This document shows, in pieces, positions 55,966-64,000 of a stretch of 64,000 nucleotides of DNA. Both the position numbers and the translations under genes were made by a program. The notes beneath the pieces were generated by a model. That model saw only the letters and a list, made by a program, of their open reading frames with translations. It did not search any database and was not told where the DNA came from. Origin of the DNA: Cantharellus purpuraceus (taxonomy: Eukaryota > Basidiomycota > Agaricomycetes > Cantharellales > Hydnaceae); assembly GCA_025174535.1 (NCBI GenBank), contig JALBUN010000049.1, positions 372,001 through 436,000 of the forward strand. Reading direction: 5' to 3'. Position 1 is the first letter of the stretch; each line of letters opens with the position of its first letter.

Positions 55966-56333
55966 GTTGATTATGGGGAGATAAGGGGCTAGGAGAGAGT
56001 GGGCAACTTAAATACATATTTGAAATCTAATAATAATTACTCCAGTGATGGGCCTCCAAGGCCGACGGCCTTACATGAGTATGTCCGAGTCCGATGGGGA
56101 TGGATGTCTGGGTTCCTATGGTGATGCTGATGCATCAATTGGAACTGGAGACAGATGGGTGGAATCGGTGGTGACAATTGGACAGGTAAATGGAGACGTA
56201 GCGGTTTCCAAATGGAGTATAGATTTCATATGTGTGGGGATCTGAGTGCATCGGATGGGGATCTGGGCGTTAATGAATATAGTCATAACAGGAGACATAT
56301 AAAAGGAGGGCCATGGTTGAGGTCTTATCCTCA

Positions 56334-58057
56334 ATGATGTCAAATCCTTTGGCAAACATGAGTGTGGCTGAGCTTGAGCAGTTGCTCCTGGCCTGATGGA
56401 AGGAAGAGGAAGAGGAGCGGAGATGGAAGGAGGAGGAGGCAGAACAGAGATGGAAGGAGGAGGAGGCAGAACAGAGATGGAAGGAGGAGGAGGCAGAACA
56501 GAGATGGAAGGAGGAGGAGGCAGAACAGAGATGGAAGGAGGAGGAGGCAGAACAGAGATGGAAGGAGGAGGTGGTGGTGGAACGGAGATGGAAGGAGGAG
56601 GAGGAATGGAGAAGGAGGAGGTGGAACAGAGACAGAAGGAGGAGGAGGAGTGGAGATGGAAGGAGGAAGAAGCGAAAGCCAAGTGAGCCCACAGGGTCAG
56701 GGAGCTTGCAGCTGCGATGGAGGCCACGAGACTGAAGGAAGTGGAAGAGCAGGTGCATGAGCTAGAAGCTGCCATGGAGGTAGAGGAGGAGGTGACCGGG
56801 GCAGGGGCGACTAGTCACTCAGGGAGTCTGAGTGTGCCAATACAGGTGGGAACCCCTGAGGTCACCATTATCTCAATTACATGGATGGAGTCAACCCGTC
56901 TGACAACTGTCCCTCCAGTGGACTCACTGTTATGTCTGTGGTCATGGCCGTTATTTGCAGTGGGTGTGGCTGAGGAGGATGACACGGTGGAGGCAGAGAG
57001 GGCTGAAGTAGAAGTGGATCCTGATGCCAATATGGAGCTCAATGCAAATGCAGGCAGGTGTGGATGTTGGGATGGATATGGAGCCAGATCCCACCTCAAA
57101 TTGTTACAAGGAGGTGGCTTGGGTAGCTGCAGTTGAAGCTTGCAAAAGGGCAGAGCTCTATGCTGCTACCACCAAGAAAAACCTTGAGTTGCGATCTTTT
57201 CATTGAAGGTGCACCCGAGTGCTGATATGGAGAAGCAGGAGGCAGATTGGAGGGTCATATGGTGCAAGGCGGAGAATCACATATTGGCGACTCATAAGAA
57301 GGAGCTGCACATTGCTAGGTCAGCGATCCAGATCCACAAGCGTGAGATGGAGAAGGCGGTGGCAGAATAGCAGGACAAGGAGGGGGAGAGGGAGCACTTG
57401 GAGGCCACATCGAGAAGGAGCGGACCACCCAAGGCTCTGGCCCCAACAGAGCCATTTGGCAGGCCCGGTGTAATTTGCGTGTCGTGATGCAGGCATGGAG
57501 TGTGTATGGCCCACTGGCCCAACTCACCACCTTCAGTCCTGCAATTGTTGTCAGGGTCGGAAAGGAGGGTGTAGGATCAATGGAAGGTCTGATCCCTGAA
57601 GTTGTAGTGTCAAGCCCTCACTAGTGGTACAAGGAGGGGCAGAGAAAGAGTCAGAAGGTCATCTGACCAAAAGCAGCAGATGGAGATGGGTGCTGTGGCA
57701 GCTGGAGGTAGTGGTGTCGGATTGGAAGGAGCAACGACCGGCGCAGGTATGGGGTGCGTCTCTGCACCCAACAGTACCGTGGGCCAGCTTATCCAGCTGG
57801 TTAACCTGCAGTCAGAGCACCTCTGGCAGACTGAGGGGTTGTTAGTGGAGTTGGTGAAGACAATGAAACGGAAGGAGGTTCGCAAGGGTCGGCAGACTGC
57901 TGAGTTGCATTGGCTGCGGAAGTTCATGGCCCCCTTGGATGAGGATTCAGACATGGGGGATGAGAAAGATTGGGTGTCAGATGTAGAGAGTGATGATGAG
58001 TCAGAGATGGAGCCTGAGGTAGACAAGGGGAAGGGAAAAAGGAAATGCAATGTATAA
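56334..58057 (+). pseudogene. Antisense module, copy 2
   Basis: Same product as at 52367-54042. It starts MMSNPLANMSVAELEQLLLA, with a TATA box (TATAAAAG, 56298-56305) 28 bp upstream. A TGA follows LLLA. The coiled coil is drawn out by a 27-bp tandem repeat (56436-56575, unit AEQRWKEEE, about five copies). KEVAWVAAVEACKRAELYAA is uninterrupted here. Stops occur after RSFH and within the Zn2Cys6 region, whose cysteines are partly lost. The C-terminus (VGQLIQLVNLQSEHLWQTEG to KGKGKRKCNV) is open and well kept. Confidence 0.7.
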
Positions 58058-58216
58058 CTTGAAAAATGAAAATGAAAATGATTGTAATATTTTGGAGCGG
58101 AGAGAAATGGGGTGGAGTGAGATTCCTTCCGAGTTTGGGGTAGACTTGTAATTTCCTTTGTGACTTTGTAATGAAATGATCATGCAAAATAATATAATTA
58201 GTATCAGTAATGGAAC

Positions 58217-59831
58217 TTAAAGATTCATAAGAGGGCCAGGTTTGTCTGGATAAACAGAGTGAAAATCAGAGATGGATTTGGATGCATGATTGAGTTTGGA
58301 CACGGAGATCCATGAAGACTCTTCATTGGTGCCTTCATATCCAGTCCATGTGACTAGGTACTGGAGCTTGCACTTGTATTGATGATTGATCTTCGAGTCC
58401 AGGATCTCAGATATCTCATATTCATTATCTCCTTCGATGATGATTGGAGGTGGAGGTTGCATGTGACTGTTTGTAGTAGCAGGTTCAAGCATTGATATAT
58501 GGAAGACTGGGTGAAGTGCTCGGAAGTGGTCCGGGAGGCGGAGGGTGAAGGACCTGCTGCCTGTGCGAGCAATGACCTCATAAGGACCTAAGTATTTCTT
58601 GGAGAGTTTCTTCAATGGACAGGTGGTCCGGAAGTGTTTGGCCTTAACAAATGCTTTGTCTCTGATTTGCAGGTTGGAGCCAGAATGCAGCATCAGTCCG
58701 CAAAGACTTGGTATTGTTTCTGAGCATTGGAGATGGTTTCTTGGAGATGTTGGTGTAGTTGGTCGAGGTCAGTTACAAATTGGCAGGCTTTGGTGGAGGC
58801 AGGTTCCTTCTCAGGGTGGATGGAGATGTTTGGATGGTAGCCTTTATTAGCAAAGAACGGAGAGATGCCAGTAGTTGCGTTTGGAGCGTTGTTGTAGGCA
58901 AACTCTGTGATCAGAAGTAGATCAGCCCAGTTGTCTTGTTGATAGTTACAATAGACTCGGAGATATTGTCCCAGGGACTGATTCATTCATTCCATTTGTC
59001 TGTCTCCTTCAGGATGGTATCCAGAGGTGAAATGAAGCTTCATGTTGAGAGCCTTTCCTAATGTGCGGAAGAAGGAGGAGATGAACTCTGAGCCCCAATT
59101 GGATGTGACATGCGATGGGACTCCATGTTTAGAGAACACATGGAGAATGAACAACTTAGCTAGTGAGGTGGAGGTGATGGTGTCATGCATCAGAATGAAT
59201 AGTGACTGTTTAGTGAACCTGTCGACAATCATGAGTATGGTGTCATATCTGAGCGATGGGGGGAGCTTCTCTATGAAATCCATGGAGATGGAGCTCCATG
59301 GTTGCTCTGGGACCAGAAGTTGCTTAAGTGTTCCATAGGGTTTGTGCCTTTGTGATTTTGAGCGCATACAGGTGGTACAAGAGTTACAGTAGTGTTGAAT
59401 GTACTCTTGCATTTTTGGCCATACATAGTCTCGTTGGATTAACCCTTGTGTGCGATTTTGCCCAAAATGGCTGGAGATCGGGTGATCATGGTAATACTGC
59501 AAAACTCAGAGTTGGAGTCCATTGACATCAGGGACGTATATCCAGTCATTGTGTCGGAAGTGTCCTTCGGGGTCAAGTGACCACTTTGGATCAGAAGGGT
59601 AGTCCAAGTGTTTAATTGCAACAGGATCAGATCGGAGAGATGAGTGGATGTTGGAGTGGAGTTGGTCGATATCCATAATGGTGACAGCTCAGAGGGTGGG
59701 AGTTGTGAGGGTGGATGCCTGTAGGGATGATGCCAGCTGCTCGTTAGTGAACAGAGGATGAAAGTTGTGTGGGTTTACAGTGGCATAGTTGCTACTCCCC
59801 TCTTTAGGGTAGACGTCCCAGCATCTAGTTA
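58217..59831 (-). pseudogene. Gypsy copy 2 Pol: RNase H end, integrase, chromodomain
   Basis: Minus-strand frames: integrase zinc finger and core at 59502-58987 (HDHPISSHFGQN, CNSCTTC, SMDFIEKLPPS, VTSNWGSEF again with Asn), MNQSLGQYLRVYCNYQQDNW at 58986-58693, then the chromodomain at 58693-58217 with YLVTWTGYEGTNEESSW. Fewer stops than the complete element. Confidence 0.85.
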
Positions 59832-60957
59832 ATGCATGAGATCCTGGACTCGAAGATCGATCATCGATACAAGTGCAAGCTCCAGTACTTAGTCAAATGG
59901 ACTGGATACAAAGGCACCGATGAAGAGTCTTCATGGATCTCCGCGTCTGAACTTGATCATGCATCCGAATCCATCTCCAACTTTCACTCTGCTTATCCAG
60001 ACAAACCTGGCCCTCTTATGAATCTTTAAGTTTGATTACTAATGCTAATTCTATTGTTTCACATCATCATTTTATTACAAGTCACAAGGGAAATTACCAG
60101 CCTAAAATACTCCGAAGGAATATCACTCCGACTCATTTTTCTCTGCTCCAAAATTTATAATCATTTTCATTTTTTATTTTTATACATCACGTTTCCTTTT
60201 TCCCTTCCCCTTATCTACCTCAGGCTCCGTCTCCGACTCATCATCACTCTCCACATCCAACACTCAATCTTTCTCATCCCCCATGTCCAAATCCTCGTCC
60301 AAAGGGGCCATGAACTTCCACAACCAACGTAACTCGGCTGTCCGCTGACCCTCCAGAACCTCCTTCCGTTTCATCGTCTTCACCAAGTCCACTAGCAACC
60401 CCTCCGTCCGCCGGAGGTGCTCCGACTGAAGGTTAACCAGCCAGATAAGCTGGCCCACGGTACTATTGGGTGCAGAGACGTGCCCCGTACCTGCACCAGT
60501 CATTGCCCCTTCCAATCCGACACCGCTACCCCCGGCTGCCACAGCACCTGTCTCCGTCCGCCGCTTTCTGGTCGGACGACCTTCCGATTCTTTCTCTGCC
60601 CCTCCTTGTACCACTAGTTGGGGCTTGACGCTCCAACTCCAGGGATCAAACTTTCCATCGATCCTACACCCTCCTTTCCGACCCCGACAACGATCGCAGG
60701 ACCGAAGGCGGCAAGTTGGGCTGGTAGGCCACATGCACTCCATGCCTGCATCATGACAAGTCGCAAGTTACGCCGGGCCCGCCAAATGGCTCCACTGGAG
60801 CCAGAGCCTTGGGTGGTCTGCCCCTTCTCGCTGCAGCCTCCAAGTGTTCCCTCTCCTCCTCTGTTATGACTATATTCATTAACATCCAGATCCCCATCCG
60901 ATCCACCCAGATCCCTGCGCATATGAAATCTATACTCCATTTGGAAACCACTATGTA
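59832..60957 (+). mobile_element. Gypsy copy 3, chromodomain plus antisense module plus LTR start
   Basis: The plus-oriented chromodomain (59832-60029, YLVKWTGYKGTDEESSW) begins mid-gene at the head-to-head junction. The antisense module is kept at 60866-60264 on the minus strand (RRGRPPKALAPVEP, CDRCRGRKGGC, NSTVGQLIWLVNLQSEHLRR). It is then cut and joined to the first 96 bp of LTR B at 60862-60957. Confidence 0.8.
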
Positions 60958-60963
60958 AGGGAG

Positions 60964-61206
60964 TTGGATGCGCTGGAGTTGGAAGCTCTGGGCGCTGTAT
61001 ATGACACGGACTCAAACTCCTCAGGATCTTGGGACTCCTCAGAGAATCTCAATAGGTTGGATGATGAGAGGTGGTGGTCATGGGAGGAGATAGATAGGAT
61101 GCTCAGGGAGCAGGAGTTGGAATCAGAGAATCTGGAGAAGGAGGGAACCGTGGATGGGGAATCAGAGGAGTCAGGTGTAGGAGAATTGGAGATAGAGGAG
61201 AAGTGA
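60964..61206 (+). CDS. Acidic unknown small protein
   Basis: An 80-codon frame, very acidic, MDALELEALGAVYDTDSNSS, then WWSWEEIDRMLREQELESEN and an acidic tail. No known domain. It may be the end of a different transposon or host protein truncated by the LTR B junction. Confidence 0.3.
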   Translation: MDALELEALGAVYDTDSNSSGSWDSSENLNRLDDERWWSWEEIDRMLREQELESENLEKEGTVDGESEESGVGELEIEEK

Positions 61207-61596
61207 TGTATCTAGAGAACATGATGATGACTAGTGAATGACTGAGTTTCTTGGATAAAAACTGGAGTGAATCAAAACAATATGGGGCTGGGTTCAATCA
61301 CTACTTTGAGTGCAATCAAATACAGTTACACAACTGTAAGCAACCCTTGAACTGGACAATCAACAGTTACTGAGATATAGAGGATGACACTGTATGTCAC
61401 TCTAGTCACACTGATGTGCAAATGATGGGGTAGAAATGGTTATGAATTGGTTATTTATTCAGAGGCAAAATGGCCTCCTTATACAGGAGCTGACTAATCC
61501 TTCTACCTATTAATAGCTACAGGAGTCATAACCTGAGTCATGGTAAGAGTCATAGCATGAGTCACTATTACTCAAATAACTCGGGCAATACTCCGT

Positions 61597-63010
61597 TGAC
61601 GAGCCAGGACGCATCGAGGACGCATATCGAACCACTCTGACAGTCCAACTCCGCCAGCGTCTTTTCGTATCAACTTTTAAATAGCGCCGCAACTCCCTCT
61701 CCACCTCAGTCTCTAATTCTAGCCATCGATCGTCACTCGTGTTTCATCGCCATCGATCATTATCAGCCTTCTATTCACACCCATCCTTTCATCATCATTC
61801 ACATGGCTTCCCATTCTATTCCCCTCTCCAACATCACTTCTAATAATACGTCACACTGGTCTCTGGACACAGAGGACTATCAAAAATACGCCGAGCTCCA
61901 CGGGCATGTTAAGCCACCTCCACGTGTCAAAATACTTCCAAAACTCTTTCAACGTCCAAGATCCCCACCATGTCTCTCTTATGCCATTGGCGATCCCATA
62001 TTCTTTCACAATTCCGTTGAACCATATACATTCCTCGACATTTCACCTCTATATCGTAACACGGATAGAAGAGTCGAACGTGAGGTAGAATTTCAGTCGC
62101 CATTGCCGACCTATCCTCCCACTTCAATCCGACTCAGGTTACATCGTGTCAGGCAAAGGGACCAAATACTCTTGGAGCGGGATACCATATGGAGACGGAT
62201 CACTAAGACAATAAGGAGTATTTGTTGTGGATGCTGACTGAAGTCCTCATGTGACTCAGGGTCAATTAACCTTCGGAGCCGTAGGGAAGATGGTATTGGT
62301 GGACGTTTCTATTGTTCTTTTATATGACTCACCCCTGTTTCATCTTTTAATTCATTCATACACGACTTACTCATCCTTGTTCTATTTTGGTTCTTTTATT
62401 ACTCATCACCCCCTATTCTTACAAAGATTACCCCTATCTGTCATTTCATTTCTCCATGATTTCCCCTTTAGTAGTTCAACTTCACACGCTTCGTCAGCTG
62501 GCTTGATCAGCATTTCTTGCATCATATCGCATCATTTGCTCCTCATATTGTGTTGTTGTGCCCTGGGGATTTGTATATAAAAGGGCGCTAGTTTTCACCT
62601 TTGGAATCAATCAACAAGTTTTCAGCCAACGCTCTAAAGTCAAAGTCCACGCTCTAAGTCTACGCTCTACGCTCTACATCACAATCCATCATCTCTACAC
62701 TAAGGTAAAGCACCTTGGTTCCACGATCAGATTTCCCTCCTCCACCGAGAGGTTGCTTCTCTTGAAACCAGCTTTCGCGTACCTCCCAATCGGGCTCCGC
62801 ATTGTCATCCAGTCACAGAGCACGATCAGCCATCGGGACCGACCTTTTGCTCCCATCCTCATCCAACCACAGAGCACTATCCCACTTCCCTGTTACGTAC
62901 CCCTCGCCCTGATTGATCTTTGGAGTGCTGAACAACTGCGTTACACACCGTCTGCTTGCTAGGACCGTTGCGCGCAGGCTTATAGGATCTATTCCTTAAG
63001 CGAACCGACA
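61597..63010 (+). mobile_element. LTR family D copy 2 carrying an open frame, TSD CCGT
   Basis: 1,414 bp, TGACGAGCCAGG to GCGAACCGACA. CCGT flanks it at 61593-61596 and 63011-63014 (a fifth base, T, is shared with the element end). It contains a coding frame (61803-62237) with a TATA-like TTTAAATAG at 61676, and a second, strong TATATAAAAGGG at 62575 followed by a CTCTA-rich leader. The second promoter fits the U3/R boundary of an LTR. Confidence 0.75.
61803..62237 (+). CDS. LTR D-encoded 144-residue protein, intact copy
   Basis: Starts ATG at 61803 (MASHSIPLSNITSNNTSHWS). It continues with a Tyr/His/Pro-rich middle (KPPPRVKILPKLFQRPRSPP), YAIGDPIFFHNSVEP, then a strongly basic helix (QSPLPTYPPTSIRLRLHRVR, LLERDTIWRRITKTIRSICC). 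No stops. A second copy at 26110-27124 keeps the frame apart from an LTR insertion and many CpG-type changes. The basic C-terminus could bind nucleic acid; I know no family. Confidence 0.6.
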   Translation: MASHSIPLSNITSNNTSHWSLDTEDYQKYAELHGHVKPPPRVKILPKLFQRPRSPPCLSYAIGDPIFFHNSVEPYTFLDISPLYRNTDRRVEREVEFQSPLPTYPPTSIRLRLHRVRQRDQILLERDTIWRRITKTIRSICCGC

Positions 63011-63036
63011 CCGTTTCCCAGGCTGATCAGCACATT

Positions 63037-64000
63037 GATTTCCCCACATTGGCATGCTTGAGAGCATGCCTGAAATTGTCCCAGCATTTGCGATAATTTG
63101 TACACTGGGCTTCCTCCAGCGTCTTCAACACTGGGTCTTTTAAGGTATGGCTGGCATCATCAGCCATATATTCCTTTTGAAGCTGATCAATCTCAGCTTC
63201 GATTTCTGATAGGGCAAACTCAAAGAGTTTGCCCGGTTGCTTAGCACCCTTGGGAATGCTAGCTAGGAGGAGACCATGATTGTGGTCATATCCCTCCCAG
63301 ATTGGGTTGGTGTCATCCCAATCTTGACCCTTGAACCCTTGAGGGTCAACCTGAGGCAATTTGCTTGGGTGATCATTCTCTTTGGTGAGATCGATTGTTT
63401 CCTGTGATGATGAAGCCATGGGCTGTGATGGCATAATAGCAGGCAATGATTTGCCTGCTGTAGCATGTGATAGCGATGCTACTGGGGCTAAGCACACCAT
63501 TGTGAGCTTGGTCTTGAATGTAGGAGGTGCTCTATCTGCAGCCTCCTTCAGTGTTTTTAACTCACCTCTGAGACGAGTTACTTCAGACTTCTCATTGTCA
63601 AGAAGTCCTTCAAGTTCTTGGACCTGCACAAACAGGTCCAAGTTATCCCTGTACATCTTATCATAGTCTTCACAATAAGGTGTCACGATGTCATCTTCAA
63701 TGTCGCATATAAGTCATGGCCATGCAACTCTTAATGCTCTTTCCACTGAAGTGGTGGAAAGATATAGTCAGCCTCCATTTTGGGCCTCGATTAAGTGCGA
63801 CACATATGCATCGCACTTGTTGCCCCCATGAGGGTGATGGATGGCAGCACCACCATGCCATCTGCTGATTTTCCAGGTCATCTCATCTTGATGACCTCTG
63901 ATCATCTCTGCAGCACTCATTGCCAGTGCTGCTGCTGTGGAAGTTTGTCCATTGGATGCTCAGCCTGAGCATCCATCATCTCCCTTCTGAGAGATGACAT
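63037..64000 (-). pseudogene. Transposon-associated coiled-coil protein, runs off window
   Basis: The minus-strand frame 63686-63037 has YDKMYRDNLDLFVQVQELEG, a coiled coil, a Ser/Pro linker, DPQGFKGQDWDDTNPIWEGY, HGLLLASIPKGAKQPGKLFE and KCWDNFRHALKHANVG. It is cut by the LTR A fragment after HANVG. Further upstream, in another frame, MSAAEMIRGHQDEMTWKISR and HPHGGNKCDAYVSHLIEAQN are readable to about 63740, followed by stops. I associate this pattern with proteins repeated in Agaricomycete genomes; function unknown. Confidence 0.5.

Larger units (their letters stand above)
56001..59831 (-). mobile_element. Gypsy copy 2, 3' half in minus orientation
   Basis: From left: partial LTR B (56001-56290), the antisense module on the plus strand (56296-58057), then chromodomain, integrase and the end of RNase H on the minus strand (58217-59831). 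It stops at GCATTAACTAG (RNase H end), where copy 3 begins in the opposite direction. Confidence 0.88.
61290..63036 (-). mobile_element. LTR family A-II, partial copy split by LTR D
   Basis: 61290-61596 and 63011-63036 are contiguous LTR A sequence interrupted by LTR D. Both outer ends are truncated. Confidence 0.75.

Overview
The window looks like nuclear DNA of an Agaricomycete (mushroom-type basidiomycete). Its three best host genes have many GT-AG introns of about 50-70 nt: a fasciclin-domain protein, a potassium-channel-beta-type aldo-keto reductase with 15 exons, and a class 3 lipase with 7 exons. Most of the remaining sequence consists of retrotransposons typical of these fungi: Tad-like LINE, Ty1/copia, and chromodomain Ty3/gypsy. 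Coding calls on spliced genes are my own hand-made exon joins and have not been checked by alignment.

Layout. 1-3.4 kb: no confident gene. 3.4-7.2 kb: fasciclin gene and aldo-keto reductase gene. 7.7-10.1 kb: 5'-truncated LINE on the minus strand. 10.1-12.8 kb: LTR copies. 13.1-15.2 kb: lipase gene (minus). 15.2-18.1 kb: two decayed copia remnants (minus). 18.1-31.4 kb: a dense nest of LTRs from families I name A (1.43 kb), B (0.55 kb, the LTR of the gypsy element), C (0.8 kb) and D (1.41 kb), plus a TTA-flanked MITE. 31.4-38.4 kb: a graveyard of host-like gene pieces: a zinc-finger-like gene split by an LTR, a truncated tyrosyl-tRNA synthetase, a methyltransferase 5' end, a duplicated unknown gene and a 144-bp tandem repeat. 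39.2-55.2 kb: one copia element (here called E) bounded by the 5-bp duplication AGTAG. It is filled with a solo LTR B, two LTR A copies, a solo LTR F and a complete 7.8-kb gypsy element. 56-61 kb: two further gypsy copies joined head to head. 61.3-63.0 kb: LTR D inserted in LTR A. 63.0-64.0 kb: a transposon-associated hypothetical protein running off the window.

Main points. Many LTR copies can be delimited exactly because their 5-bp target-site duplications (TSDs) are readable: GATGG, CTTTT, GTAAG, TTATT, ACACT, CTGAG, GCCAG, TGGTA, AGGAC, AGTTC, AGTAG. Two LTR A copies inside copia E carry exchanged flanks (TGAAC/TATAT and GTTCA/ATATA), and the 3.7 kb between them lies in the wrong orientation for its element. 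This is a direct footprint of inversion by recombination between two inverted LTRs. The gypsy family carries, antisense to gag-pol and behind its own TATA box, a coding module with a coiled coil, an AT-hook-like motif and a Zn2Cys6-spaced cysteine cluster; it is present in three copies. LTR A exists in two promoter versions. One has perfect three-unit heat-shock elements just upstream of its TATA box. The other has a 12-bp-period array of TGACTC/TGAGTC (Gcn4/AP-1-type) sites. Older copies show loss of CpG to TpG/CpA, as expected from cytosine methylation and deamination.
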